From NCBI GenBank assembly GCA_036488875.1, contig DASXGW010000007.1, positions 1 through 64,000 on the forward strand: DNA of 64,000 nt, given 5' to 3'. The stretch is from Candidatus Baltobacteraceae bacterium. Its GTDB lineage: Bacteria; Vulcanimicrobiota; Vulcanimicrobiia; Vulcanimicrobiales; Vulcanimicrobiaceae. Below are positions 8,213-16,399 of the stretch, in pieces. The number at the start of each line of letters is the position of its first letter. Positions within the stretch are counted from its first letter, which is position 1. The notes beneath the pieces are model-generated. The model saw nothing but the letters and a program-made list of their open reading frames with translations, was not told the origin of the DNA and did not search any database. Made by a program: the position numbers and the translations under genes.

Positions 8213-8287
8213 GCCGACGTAGCTCAACGGTAGAGCAATCGCTTCGTAAGCGATAGGTTACCGGTTCAAATCCGGTCGTCGGCTCCA
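8213..8287 (+). tRNA. tRNA-Thr(CGT)
   Basis: A complete 75-nt cloverleaf: acceptor GCCGACG with CGTCGGC, D-stem GCTC/GAGC, anticodon stem ATCGC/GCGAT around loop TTCGTAA, and T-stem ACCGG/CCGGT with loop TTCAAAT. The discriminator T is followed by an encoded CCA (8285-8287). The anticodon CGT reads the threonine codon ACG. Confidence 0.95.
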
Positions 8288-8341
8288 TCATTTTACATCA
8301 ACAATCTGAAGCCAAGATTTTCACGCGTTCGCAGCGAACGC

Positions 8342-8842
8342 ATGTTTGGCATGGGACTTTCTCGCACTTGCCTTCGTGATGGTTGCACGCGCGTTACAAA
8401 GAAGAACGCATCACGGTACTGTTCCCTAAGGTGTCAGTTCGATCATCAACACGAACGGTACATCAGCAAGTGGAAAGCCGGCGCGATCGACGGCACGACT
8501 ACGTCCTTTGGAAAACCGTCACTACACATTCGGCGTTACCTTCTAGAAGCGGCCGACTATCGATGTTCGATTTGTGGTTGGTGCGAACGGCACCCCAAGA
8601 CCGGACTGGTGCCCCTCCACCTCGACCACATCGACGGGAACGCGCAAAACAATCGCCCAGAGAACCTCCGGCTACTTTGTCCAAATCATCATGCGCTTAC
8701 GGAAACATACGGGAACGGCAACAAGGGAAACGGACGTCCGGGCCGCAGGGCTAGGTACCTAAAAGGCGTCAAGTTTTCGCCGCTGATGCATGGAAAAAGA
8801 TGGATTAGCCCTCAACGACAGGGCGGTCGAGCTCTTTCGTAA
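8342..8842 (+). CDS. Free-standing HNH endonuclease
   Basis: A 166-residue nuclease. An N-terminal zinc-finger-like part has C-x4-C and C-x3-C (residues 10-31, ending YCSLRC). The HNH domain has CSICGW, LHLDHIDGN and ENLRLLCPNHHALTETY, so the catalytic His and second-shell Asn are present, as is one of two usual zinc-binding Cys pairs. The gene sits 54 bp after tRNA-Thr and is poorer in GC (about 48% in 8401-8460) than its neighbours. Its 3' end overlaps the next start by 53 nt. This fits a mobile, homing-type or phage-derived nuclease. Confidence 0.85.
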   Translation: MFGMGLSRTCLRDGCTRVTKKNASRYCSLRCQFDHQHERYISKWKAGAIDGTTTSFGKPSLHIRRYLLEAADYRCSICGWCERHPKTGLVPLHLDHIDGNAQNNRPENLRLLCPNHHALTETYGNGNKGNGRPGRRARYLKGVKFSPLMHGKRWISPQRQGGRALS

Positions 8843-10064
8843 CGGGCGTGCCGAAGAGGCGCGCGCGCTTTTGGAAGCGTTCCTTAGCGAACATCCGCAG
8901 AGCGTCGTCGCGCGCGTCAATCTGGGTTATATGCTTTTCGCCGCGCGCGATTTCGACGGCGCGCTCGAGGCGTACGGGCGCGCCGCGGACTCGTATCCGG
9001 GCTCGGTGCAGGCGTACCATGGATTGTCTTCGGTCTACGACGCTTTGGGCGACGAGGAACGCAGCCGATGGGCGTTCGATCGCGCCTGCCGGCTCGAACC
9101 AATTCGCAAACGGCCATACCGGGGAACCGGCTCCCCAAAAAATGTGTTGCTGCTATGCTCGGCCTACATCGCTAACCTCAACGCATACGCGCTGCTCGAC
9201 GCCCGTGCGTTCGCGATCACGACCGCGTTCGTCGAGTATGCCGATCCGCAGGCGCTGCGCGGGCACGACGTCGTCTTCAATGCGATCAGCGAGCCGGAAC
9301 GAGCCGGCGACGCGCTCGACCGCGCGCAGTCGCTCATTGCGTCGCTCGGCATCCCCGCCGTCAATGCTCCGGCGGCAGTCCGCGCTTCGACGCGCGAGAA
9401 CAACGCATTGCGTCTTGCCGGAATCGACGGTGCGGTGGTACCGCGCGTTCGGCGCATCCCGAAAAGCGCGCTCGTTGCGGGCGACGTCCCTTCAGGAACG
9501 GCGTATCCTGCGATCGTCCGTGCGATCGGCCATCACGACGGCCGGCACATGGAGCGGGTCGATACGGCGGAAGAACTCCTTGCGCGCGTCGCCCAACTTC
9601 CCGGCGAGGAGGTCCACCTCATCGGCTACGTCGACGTTCGATCCGAAGACGGCAACGTGAGGAAGTATCGCATGACGATCGCCGGTAGCGAGTTGTATCC
9701 GTTGCACCTCGCAGTGTCGAGGCGATGGAAAGTCCACTACGTCACGTCCGACATGGAAGATTCGCCCGAAAATCGCGCCGAGGACGAACGGTTTCTGCGC
9801 GATCCGGCTGCAGTCGTGGGCGGCCGGGCGATGTCGGCGCTGCACGCCGTGCGAGAGAGGCTAAAGCTGGACTACGGCGGCATCGACTTTGGACTCGACC
9901 GCGACGGAAACGCCGTCATCTTCGAGGCGAACGCCTCGATGTTCGTTCCCCCGGCTGGTAACGATGCGAAATGGTCCTACCGGCGCGAGCCCACGGCGCG
10001 CATCGTCGACGCAGTAACTAGATTCATGGTGTCGGCGTCATCGACGCGAGCGGCGTCGGACTGA
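8790..10064 (+). CDS. TPR protein with ATP-grasp-like C-terminal domain
   Basis: A 424-residue cytosolic protein. Residues 1-100 form about three TPR helical hairpins (ALNDRAVELFRNGRAEEARAL, then VVARVNLGYMLFAARDFDGAL). The rest looks like an ATP-grasp enzyme: a Rossmann-like N-domain, an RAIGHHDGRHMERV nucleotide-binding-like segment and the late metal-binding block GGIDFGLDRDGNAVIFEANASM. ATP-grasp enzymes ligate a carboxylate to an amine or thiol through an acylphosphate; TPR fusions of this type are known without assigned substrates. The start at 8790 overlaps the HNH gene. A terminator follows at 10274-10308. Confidence 0.72.
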   Translation: MEKDGLALNDRAVELFRNGRAEEARALLEAFLSEHPQSVVARVNLGYMLFAARDFDGALEAYGRAADSYPGSVQAYHGLSSVYDALGDEERSRWAFDRACRLEPIRKRPYRGTGSPKNVLLLCSAYIANLNAYALLDARAFAITTAFVEYADPQALRGHDVVFNAISEPERAGDALDRAQSLIASLGIPAVNAPAAVRASTRENNALRLAGIDGAVVPRVRRIPKSALVAGDVPSGTAYPAIVRAIGHHDGRHMERVDTAEELLARVAQLPGEEVHLIGYVDVRSEDGNVRKYRMTIAGSELYPLHLAVSRRWKVHYVTSDMEDSPENRAEDERFLRDPAAVVGGRAMSALHAVRERLKLDYGGIDFGLDRDGNAVIFEANASMFVPPAGNDAKWSYRREPTARIVDAVTRFMVSASSTRAASD

Positions 10065-10248
10065 GCAGCGGGGAAGGCGACGGCGTCGGCATTAGCGTCG
10101 GCAGCGGTCGCGGCGTCGGTATCGGCGTCATAACGGGCATGGGCGTGATAATCGGGTTAGGGGTTACTTGCGCGACCGGAACGCTTTGCGAGCGAGCGAT
10201 TCCAAACGTCGTACCCAGGACGAGCAAAGCAAACAGAAGGGTCTTCAT
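10024..10248 (-). CDS. Small secreted Pro/Thr-rich protein
   Basis: A 74-residue protein. A signal peptide (MKTLLFALLVLGTTFGIARS) precedes about 50 residues dominated by TP, MP and SP dipeptides (for example PMPVMTPIPTPRPLPTLMP). It would be an extended, non-globular exported peptide, perhaps a cell-wall spacer. Its 3' end overlaps the TPR/ATP-grasp gene by 41 nt in antisense. The composition is low complexity, so it could be a chance frame; the clean signal peptide argues against that. Confidence 0.5.
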   Translation of the reverse strand: MKTLLFALLVLGTTFGIARSQSVPVAQVTPNPIITPMPVMTPIPTPRPLPTLMPTPSPSPLLSPTPLASMTPTP

Positions 10249-10273
10249 ACTGCTTCTTTTACCCGAATTGCTA

Positions 10274-10308
10274 GGCCCGCGAACGTTTCGATTCGCGGGC
10301 CTCTTTTT
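10274..10308 (+). terminator. Intrinsic terminator
   Basis: GGCCCGCGAA (10274-10283) pairs perfectly with TTCGCGGGCC (10292-10301), followed by TCTTTTT on the plus strand. It terminates the TPR/ATP-grasp transcript, which would therefore run antisense through the whole Pro/Thr-rich gene. There is no T-tract on the minus strand. Confidence 0.88.
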
Positions 10309-10322
10309 GTGCTAGGGTGCGG

Positions 10323-10727
10323 CTAGTGCGACGAGGGCGCTATCCACAGCGTCGAGTCTTGCCACTTCACCTTGGTCGGAACGCAGTGCTGAACTTCTTG
10401 TCCGGCATACGTGACGTCGTTATAGAGGCTGAAATGGTGCTGGATTTCGACGCCCGGCGAAAACGTGCCGTAATCGGTGACGGTGCGCAAGAAGTGCTGC
10501 GCGGCGTTACGGTACGTGACCGCAAACGTGATTTGCGACGCTTTCTTCTTACCGTAGATGATGTAGTCGATTTGGGTTCCACTGGCATTCTTGCTCAACG
10601 GCTTGGGTGGCGTCACGAAGCACTGCTTGACGAGCACCGGCGCGGCGGCGGAAGCGGGTGCGACGCTCACGCCGGCGAGCACTGCGGCCAGTACCGTGAG
10701 GGCAGAAAGACGACCGAGAAGGCTCAT
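10323..10727 (-). CDS. Secreted hypothetical protein
   Basis: A 134-residue protein with a clear Sec signal peptide (hydrophobic core, cleavage after APASA). The mature part is about 105 residues, strand-rich, with two cysteines (QCFV and QHCVP) that could form a disulfide. IDYIIYGKKKASQITFAVTY and SPGVEIQHHFSLYN suggest an immunoglobulin-like sandwich, but I recognise no family. It lies downstream of the cytochrome c gene on the same strand, with a hairpin at 10762-10781 between them. Confidence 0.65.
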   Translation of the reverse strand: MSLLGRLSALTVLAAVLAGVSVAPASAAAPVLVKQCFVTPPKPLSKNASGTQIDYIIYGKKKASQITFAVTYRNAAQHFLRTVTDYGTFSPGVEIQHHFSLYNDVTYAGQEVQHCVPTKVKWQDSTLWIAPSSH

Positions 10728-10761
10728 AGGAATATATAGCTCCTTTCAGGCAGCCAGGTTA

Positions 10762-10781
10762 TGCCCGCTCGTCGGCGGGCA
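10762..10781. terminator. Hairpin between cytochrome c and secreted protein
   Basis: TGCCCGC and GCGGGCA form a perfect 7-bp stem with a 6-nt loop just beyond the cytochrome c stop codon. There is no T-tract on either strand, so it may be an mRNA-stabilising or attenuating hairpin rather than a full terminator. Confidence 0.35.
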
Positions 10782-10792
10782 CCTGCCGGACG

Positions 10793-11305
10793 CTACTTGG
10801 AGACACCGGAAACCTGCGCTTCGGTAATGGCCGGAGCTTTATTTCCCCACGAGCTGCGAACGTAGGTCAGCGCCGCCGCGATATCGGCGTTGGAAAGCTG
10901 CGTTCCCCACGCAGGCATCATTCCGTTGAACGTTTTTCCGCTGACGCTAACGGCTCCCGACAAACCAAACTTCACGATGTGAATCACCTTCGCTGGATCG
11001 CCGGTGACGACCGGATTGCCGGCGAGCGGCGGAAACGCGCCCGGAGAGCCTTGGCCGTTGACCTGGTGACAGCTCGAGCAGTTGGTTTGATACACTTTGG
11101 CGCCGTTGCCCGCCGGCGCGCCTGCGGCCATCATGTTCGACGCCGACGTAGGAGCGCTCGTTGCCGGCGGAGATTCTCCCGGAGCCGCCGACTCGGCAGC
11201 CGCCGACGATTCCGACGTCGCGCTGGAGCTGCTGCTCTGCGAGCACGCCGTTATCGCGACGAATGCGACTGCGCCGGCACCGAGCATCCGCAAGAACGGT
11301 TGCAT
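10793..11305 (-). CDS. Lipoprotein cytochrome c (monoheme)
   Basis: A 170-residue protein. A signal with lipobox (AITAC, Cys21) is followed by a Ser/Ala/Pro-rich tether of about 45 residues and one class I cytochrome c domain. The heme motif is CSSCH (Cys76, Cys79, His80) and the axial methionine lies in FNGMMPAWG. It is likely an electron carrier tethered outside the cytoplasmic membrane. ATG 11305 is supported by AGGAGGAAC a few bases upstream. It follows msrB by 53 bp on the same strand. Confidence 0.88.
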   Translation of the reverse strand: MQPFLRMLGAGAVAFVAITACSQSSSSSATSESSAAAESAAPGESPPATSAPTSASNMMAAGAPAGNGAKVYQTNCSSCHQVNGQGSPGAFPPLAGNPVVTGDPAKVIHIVKFGLSGAVSVSGKTFNGMMPAWGTQLSNADIAAALTYVRSSWGNKAPAITEAQVSGVSK

Positions 11306-11358
11306 GGTCGTTCCTCCTGCGCGGAGGGCATTGTCGTACGGCTTGCGGTTTCCTGCGC

Positions 11359-11835
11359 CTACGCGGCGACGAAGCGTAACGCGAGACCGTCGATGCAATA
11401 ACGCAGATACGTCGGCGAGGGACCGTCGTCAAAAATGTGTCCGAGATGTCCGCCGCACTGCCGGCAGTGCACTTCGGTGCGCTCTTCGATCAACTCGTGA
11501 TCGGCTTGCTTTGCAATTGCGTTGGGCAGCACGTCCCAAAACGACGGCCAGCCGTCACCGCTGTCGTACTTCGTTTTCGACGTGAACAGCGCGAGATTGC
11601 AGCCGGCGCAGCGATACGTACCGACGCGCTTTTCGCCGATCAACGGGCTCGAGTTCGGCGGCTCCGTGCCGCCCTCGCGCAAAATATAGTATCGATCGTC
11701 GCCGAGGAGCTGACGCCACTGCGCGTCGGTATGCGTGACCGCATAGTTGCCGCTCGTCGCGCTGCGCGCGCGACCGAGCGTCGCCAGTGCCAACGCGCCG
11801 CCGCCCAGCGCCGCCACGAATGCCGCGCGCTTCAT
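11359..11835 (-). CDS. msrB: Peptide-methionine (R)-S-oxide reductase, exported
   Basis: A 158-residue MsrB, which reduces methionine-R-sulfoxide in proteins. The start at 11835 overlaps the msrA stop by four bases (ATGA), and gives a signal-like N-terminus ([20 protein letters not shown]). Zinc-binding CAGC and CRQC pairs, GWPSFWDV and the catalytic Cys147 in [11 protein letters not shown] are present. With a signal, it probably repairs envelope proteins, while the coupled MsrA has no signal. That split in predicted location is odd for a coupled pair. Confidence 0.93.
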   Translation of the reverse strand: MKRAAFVAALGGGALALATLGRARSATSGNYAVTHTDAQWRQLLGDDRYYILREGGTEPPNSSPLIGEKRVGTYRCAGCNLALFTSKTKYDSGDGWPSFWDVLPNAIAKQADHELIEERTEVHCRQCGGHLGHIFDDGPSPTYLRYCIDGLALRFVAA

Positions 11836-12323
11836 TTGCGCGCGATCGACGGAGTAATGTGACATGCCGCACCGCCGTTCTTCTCAAAATATCGCTGATG
11901 ATACTCTTCGGCAGGCCAAAAGCGGGCTGCCGGTACGATCTGCGTCACGATCGGCCGCTGATGACGGCTCCGTTCGCGATCGCGCGACGCCGTCGCTTCG
12001 GCGAACTGCTCGGGCGAGTGGGTAAAGACCGCCGAGCGATACTGATCGCCGACGTCGGGACCTTGACGATTGAGCTGCGTCGGATCGTGAATCTCCCAAA
12101 ACGCGTCGAGCAGTTGGTCGAAGCTCACGCGCTGCGGGTCGAACGTGACTTCGACGGCCTCGGCGTGGCCGGTCGTGTGGCCGCAGACTTCGCGGTACGT
12201 GGGGTTGTCGGTCCGTCCGCCGGTGTAGCCCGAGACGGCGTCGACCACGCCGGGGACTTGGCGGAAGGCTGCTTCGACGCCCCAGAAGCAGCCGGCGGCA
12301 AAGGTGGCGGTTTGGGTGCTCAT
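11832..12323 (-). CDS. msrA: Peptide-methionine (S)-S-oxide reductase
   Basis: A 163-residue MsrA, which reduces methionine-S-sulfoxide. The catalytic motif GCFWG (Cys12) is near the N-terminus, followed by [12 protein letters not shown] and [19 protein letters not shown] and EEYHQRYF are also typical. No signal peptide is present. It is translationally coupled to msrB by an ATGA overlap. The upstream neighbour lysA ends 41 bp away on the same strand. Confidence 0.95.
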   Translation of the reverse strand: MSTQTATFAAGCFWGVEAAFRQVPGVVDAVSGYTGGRTDNPTYREVCGHTTGHAEAVEVTFDPQRVSFDQLLDAFWEIHDPTQLNRQGPDVGDQYRSAVFTHSPEQFAEATASRDRERSRHQRPIVTQIVPAARFWPAEEYHQRYFEKNGGAACHITPSIARK

Positions 12324-12364
12324 ACGCCTTAAGAACGCCTGCGGCCGGCGTCCGGATGCGTCGG

Positions 12365-13594
12365 TTATCCTCCGACCTCGTTGCGCAGCACGTCGTCGAG
12401 CGTCTCGCGCCGTACCCAGAGGCGATGCGTCCCCGCCTGAATGGCTGCGACCGCGGGCCGAGGGAGCCGATTGTAGTTGCCGGCCATGCTAAAGGTGTAG
12501 GCTCCGGTCGTCTGCATCGCCAGCAGCGCTCCGGGCTGCAGATCGCTCGGCAGCTCGGCGTTCGAGAGCTCGTCGTTTTCACACGTGCGCCCGCAAACGG
12601 TCATCGTCGTCGGAGCAGCCTTCGACGGCTCGACGGCGACGACGCGATAACGCGCGCCGTAGAGCGCCGGACGCGGATTTTCATACATACCGCCGTCGAC
12701 GACGACGAACGTGCGATGGCTTTGACGCTTCACGGCGAGAACGCGATACAGCGTCGTACCCGCCGCCGCAACGATCGCTCGTCCCGGCTCGACGCCGATG
12801 CGCGGCGACGCGAGGCCGAGATCGCCCGCGCAGTCGCGGACGCAGCGCGCCACGTCGGCGATTACGGCGCCGGGGTCGAGCGCTTCGTCGTCGTCGGGAT
12901 GCGTCGGTACGCCGAAACCGCCGCCGATGATGACGCGCTCGGTTCGCAGCCCGTGCGCGGCAAAACGCGCGGCGCCCTCGACGAGCGCGTGCGAGTTGGC
13001 GACGAACGGCGCGCTCTCGAAGATCTGCGAGCCGACGTGGGCGTGCAGTCCCACGAAGCGCAGCTGCGGATTGTCGAGTAAGATCTGCGCGGCCGCCGCC
13101 TCGTCGTGCTGCGCGACGCCGAACTTGGTGTCGCTGCCGCCGGTGCGCACGAACGCGTGCGTGTGCGCCTCGATTCCAGTGTTTAAACGCAGCATGACGT
13201 TGGCCGGTTGTCCGAACGAAGCCAGGCGCGCGAGCTCGTCGATCGCGTCGATGACGATTCGTCCCGCGCGCCCTTCGACTGCAGCGCGCAGCTCGGTCTC
13301 GCTCTTTCCCGCGCCGTGCAGCGTGATGCGCGCGGCGGCGAAACCGGCTCGCTCGGCGGCAACGAGTTCGCCCAGCGAACAAACGTCGAGGCCTATGCCG
13401 GGGTGCGCGGCGAGATGTCGACCGAACCCGATACAGAAGAAGGCCTTCGCGGCGTAAGCGATTTCAACGCCGTACCGATCGCACGCGACGTGAAGACTCG
13501 CAATCGAAGCGTCGACGGCATCGACGTTGATCGCGACGAGCGGCGTATCGTAGGTTTGCGCCAGGTCGGCGACGTCGACGCCGCTGATCAACAA
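12365..13594 (-). CDS. lysA: Diaminopimelate decarboxylase
   Basis: A 409-residue PLP enzyme of fold type III, which makes L-lysine from meso-diaminopimelate. The PLP lysine is Lys50 in [16 protein letters not shown], the GGGFGVP phosphate loop, the EPGRAIVA block and the [10 protein letters not shown] and [12 protein letters not shown] active-site segments are all present. The start is TTG at 13594, one base after the manA stop, so the two are coupled. Confidence 0.93.
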   Translation of the reverse strand: MLISGVDVADLAQTYDTPLVAINVDAVDASIASLHVACDRYGVEIAYAAKAFFCIGFGRHLAAHPGIGLDVCSLGELVAAERAGFAAARITLHGAGKSETELRAAVEGRAGRIVIDAIDELARLASFGQPANVMLRLNTGIEAHTHAFVRTGGSDTKFGVAQHDEAAAAQILLDNPQLRFVGLHAHVGSQIFESAPFVANSHALVEGAARFAAHGLRTERVIIGGGFGVPTHPDDDEALDPGAVIADVARCVRDCAGDLGLASPRIGVEPGRAIVAAAGTTLYRVLAVKRQSHRTFVVVDGGMYENPRPALYGARYRVVAVEPSKAAPTTMTVCGRTCENDELSNAELPSDLQPGALLAMQTTGAYTFSMAGNYNRLPRPAVAAIQAGTHRLWVRRETLDDVLRNEVGG

Positions 13595-13595
13595 G

Positions 13596-14651
13596 TCAGA
13601 ACTGCTCCATAAAGCGATCGATCGTCGCTTGTTCGACGCCCGCGGCCAACATGCGTACGGGAAGAAGCTCGCGGCCTGCCGGCGGCGTTACGAGCATGAA
13701 CGGTGAGCTATCGCCGGGCGAGCGGACCGTGCACCATTGCGTGGCCGCCGGCGCGAGCACCGTTTGGTACGGTTCGAGCGCGATCGTGACGTCGTTGCAC
13801 GTGACCTCTAGTCGTGCGTCCAGCGACATGACGATCAGCGGCCGTTCGTTGGTCGCCATCGACGCGGGCTCCGGTCCGGCGGATGCGCGTTCGACGACGA
13901 AACGCGGGTCGGCGATGAGCGCGGTGCGTTCTATCCCCTCAAAAACGTACGGAACTTGCATCAGCGGGCCGGTCGTGCCCCGGCAATAATCCAGGACGTC
14001 GGCCGCCTTTTGTACGTGGAGCTCGCGCGGCTTCCCATCGGCGCCGACGCGATTCCAATCGAACATGCGGTAGGTCAAATCGCTGGCCTGCTGCGTTTCG
14101 AAGAGCACGATGCCCGCACCGATGGCGTGAACCGTGCCGGCCGGAATATAGACCGTGTCGCCCGCTTTGACCGGAATGCGCCGAAGAATGTCACCGAGCG
14201 TACCGTCGGCAACGCGCGCTTCGTATTCGGCGCGCGAGGTGTCGCGGTTCCATCCCAGCACCAGCTCCGCGCCGGGCTGGGCTGAAAAGACGTACCAGCA
14301 TTCGGTCTTACCGTTGGGTTGATGCTCGACGCGCTGCGCGTACGCGTCGTCGGGATGCACTTGCACGGAAAGCCAGTCGTGGGCCGTGATGATCTTCGTG
14401 AGCACCGGAAAAATGCGCGACGGATCCAAATCGCCCAAAAACTGAGCGCCTAAGGTCGCGCGCAGGTCGGCCACGGTTTTCTTGGCAAACGCGCCGTCGG
14501 TCACCGGGTTGCTATCCCAGCACTCCCACGATTCGCCGAGTTTGGCGTTGGGATCGCCGTGCTTACCGAACTCGGTGACGAGCTCGTTTCCGCCCCAGAT
14601 CGCGGGAGCGAGTTTTGGATCGAGCACGTAGGGATACAGAGTGCGGTCCAT
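13596..14651 (-). CDS. manA: Class I mannose-6-phosphate isomerase
   Basis: A 351-residue cupin enzyme interconverting mannose-6-phosphate and fructose-6-phosphate. Zinc ligands are readable in SVQVHPDD, TECWYVF and YIPAGTVHAIGAG. The length fits the shorter bacterial ManA type. ATG 14651 is chosen over a GTG one codon upstream. It begins a minus-strand run with lysA, msrA, msrB and cytochrome c. The plus-strand gene starting at 14723 is divergent. Confidence 0.9.
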   Translation of the reverse strand: MDRTLYPYVLDPKLAPAIWGGNELVTEFGKHGDPNAKLGESWECWDSNPVTDGAFAKKTVADLRATLGAQFLGDLDPSRIFPVLTKIITAHDWLSVQVHPDDAYAQRVEHQPNGKTECWYVFSAQPGAELVLGWNRDTSRAEYEARVADGTLGDILRRIPVKAGDTVYIPAGTVHAIGAGIVLFETQQASDLTYRMFDWNRVGADGKPRELHVQKAADVLDYCRGTTGPLMQVPYVFEGIERTALIADPRFVVERASAGPEPASMATNERPLIVMSLDARLEVTCNDVTIALEPYQTVLAPAATQWCTVRSPGDSSPFMLVTPPAGRELLPVRMLAAGVEQATIDRFMEQF

Positions 14652-14722
14652 CACAGGGCCTATTCTCCGCCCTTACCGAAACTCCCAACCATGCAAAAAG
14701 AGATCTTGCACGAGGACGAGGA

Positions 14723-15787
14723 ATGATCGCGGCGCTCGTCATCCTAGCGGCGCTCTCATGGCAGCCGGCTAGCGCCGACTATGTCGCGCTCAAACACGCC
14801 GCGCTCGCCGGCAACTTTCCGATCCACTACGTCGACAAAAAGCCGTCGGAGATGCCGCGCTACGACCGCGTAGCGTTTTATCCCGGTCCCGCCGACCCGC
14901 ACTACATCTGGGAGAATAGCGCTGACAAGAGTTCTCCCGACCGTACGCGTTACGTCAATCGCGCGCTGATTCTCGCGGCGATGGATTTCGGCTCGGCGGG
15001 CGATCAGTGGAAGCGCTACTACGACGATCTCGTTGCGCAAGATAACGCGCAGCCCGCGCCGGTGTCAGATCCGTACCGTTATCGCCACGCATTTCTCGAC
15101 GAAATGGGCGCCAAGCTCGAAGCGCTCGCACCGGCTATCCCCGCGGCGCCGGCGGATCCCACGATCGATGCCGCGGCGGCAAAGGTTTCCGAGCAGGACC
15201 TCGCGTTCGTCACGAACGGCTATATCCAGACGCCCGTGGCCGCCGAGGTGGCGGCGCTGCCCTCAGACGTGTTCGCGCGGTACGCCGGACCCCGTACCAA
15301 AAACACGTACACGATCTACGTCGTCGACCGAAACGGCCTGATCGACGACTACGAGTTTTATACCGATCGAGTTCCGGCGGGAAGCGACGATGCGGTCAGA
15401 GGCGCGTTCTTCGAGGCGATCGTCGACAGCGGCAGAGCGGGACCCGACCTCAAGGCGTCGTACGACGCGGCGGCCGACAAAACGCGCTTCGGCTTAATTC
15501 TCGCTCGAGCGTTCGACATGCAAAACGATCGTCTCGAAACATCGGGACGCGACGAAGTCGCGTGGATCTTCAAAACGCTGCGCGCCGGAATGAGCCGCGA
15601 TCGCGTCAGCGCGCTGCTTAGGCGGCGCGATCTGCAAATCGACCAAAAGCCGCGAGTCGACGTTCTGGATTTTCCGATCCACTCGAGCATCGTGTGCAGC
15701 ACGTCGATCCCGGTCGCGTTTACCTTCGATACCGCCGGACGTCTCACGCAAATCGAGCAGCAGCCGGATCACACGGTCTGCCTCTAG
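14723..15787 (+). CDS. Secreted hypothetical protein
   Basis: A 354-residue protein starting at ATG 14723, which has GAGGACGAGGA just upstream; frames beginning earlier overlap manA. A short signal peptide (MIAALVILAALSWQPASA) is followed by a large mature domain. Features include a tyrosine/aspartate-rich first half (DPHYIWENSADK), a helical middle, and a C-terminal segment with GMSRDRVSALLRRRDLQ that resembles an SmpA/BamE-type turn, then two late cysteines. I cannot assign a family. Confidence 0.65.
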   Translation: MIAALVILAALSWQPASADYVALKHAALAGNFPIHYVDKKPSEMPRYDRVAFYPGPADPHYIWENSADKSSPDRTRYVNRALILAAMDFGSAGDQWKRYYDDLVAQDNAQPAPVSDPYRYRHAFLDEMGAKLEALAPAIPAAPADPTIDAAAAKVSEQDLAFVTNGYIQTPVAAEVAALPSDVFARYAGPRTKNTYTIYVVDRNGLIDDYEFYTDRVPAGSDDAVRGAFFEAIVDSGRAGPDLKASYDAAADKTRFGLILARAFDMQNDRLETSGRDEVAWIFKTLRAGMSRDRVSALLRRRDLQIDQKPRVDVLDFPIHSSIVCSTSIPVAFTFDTAGRLTQIEQQPDHTVCL

Positions 15788-15796
15788 GGCCCCCAC

Positions 15797-15820
15797 GGTT
15801 CATCCAAGGCTGAACCTTTA
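15797..15820 (+). terminator. Weak terminator-like hairpin
   Basis: GGTTCA (15797-15802) pairs with TGAACC (15811-15816) and runs into TTTA. The stem is only six pairs, so it may be a weak terminator for the secreted protein ending at 15787 or simply a leader hairpin for the next gene. Confidence 0.3.
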
Positions 15821-15838
15821 CGATGGTACGCTGCCATC

Positions 15839-16399
15839 ATGGAAGGCACTTCTCCCTTTCGGATCCTCGTCGATGCCGTCGACCTCGAATATGCGCGAAG
15901 AGAGTTCCGCTGTATTCGCCGCCCGAATCCCGAACTGCCGGCGCCGGCGTATTGGGATCGCGAGGGTAATGCATACGTGCCCGCCGATTACGAGGCGCAA
16001 GAGACCGACTTCGAACGTTTCGTTACGCGAGCACTCGCGGAGATCTCGCGATCCGGCGCCTCGTACGACGTGCAGTGGATTGACGATGCGTGGAAGGCCT
16101 ACTGGGACGGTGTCTACGGCATCTGTCTCAGGGCGGCGACTCCCGAAAATGTCGTCCGTAAGAACGTCTTGATCGATCGCATTGAATCGATGTTGGCCAA
16201 TCACCAGCCGGACGAACGGTGGCGCACGTCGCTCCTGCGAGCCGTCGACGAACTCGATGCGCTCGAGCGGCCGTTTTGCGCGTTCGACCGGCGCTACTTC
16301 GGCCGTCCGGTCTCGCGCGACACCTATGTCGAAAGCGTTCGCCGGCGCTACTCCACCAGCGTGGCACGCAACAATCCGCGGGCGGAGTTGCCGACGTAA
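15839..16399 (+). CDS. Hypothetical protein, possibly DUF6058-like
   Basis: A 186-residue soluble acidic protein. The block WKAYWDGVYGICLRAATPENVVRK followed by RIESML and LRAVDELDALERPFCAFDR, FGRPVSRDTYV resembles, from memory, the DUF6058 family found near some natural-product genes. No search was possible and no biosynthetic cluster is visible, so the functional hint should not be carried over. Its 3' end overlaps the convergent pabB-pabC gene by 52 nt. Confidence 0.55.
   Translation: MEGTSPFRILVDAVDLEYARREFRCIRRPNPELPAPAYWDREGNAYVPADYEAQETDFERFVTRALAEISRSGASYDVQWIDDAWKAYWDGVYGICLRAATPENVVRKNVLIDRIESMLANHQPDERWRTSLLRAVDELDALERPFCAFDRRYFGRPVSRDTYVESVRRRYSTSVARNNPRAELPT

Noticed and set aside
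8213-8842. Integrative element using tRNA-Thr as attachment site
   Set aside because: No integrase and no second copy of the tRNA 3' end were seen nearby; only the HNH gene looks foreign.
10024-10248. Pro/Thr-rich frame as pure noise
   Set aside because: Not fully rejected: the signal peptide is convincing enough to list, but at moderate confidence because the rest is low complexity.
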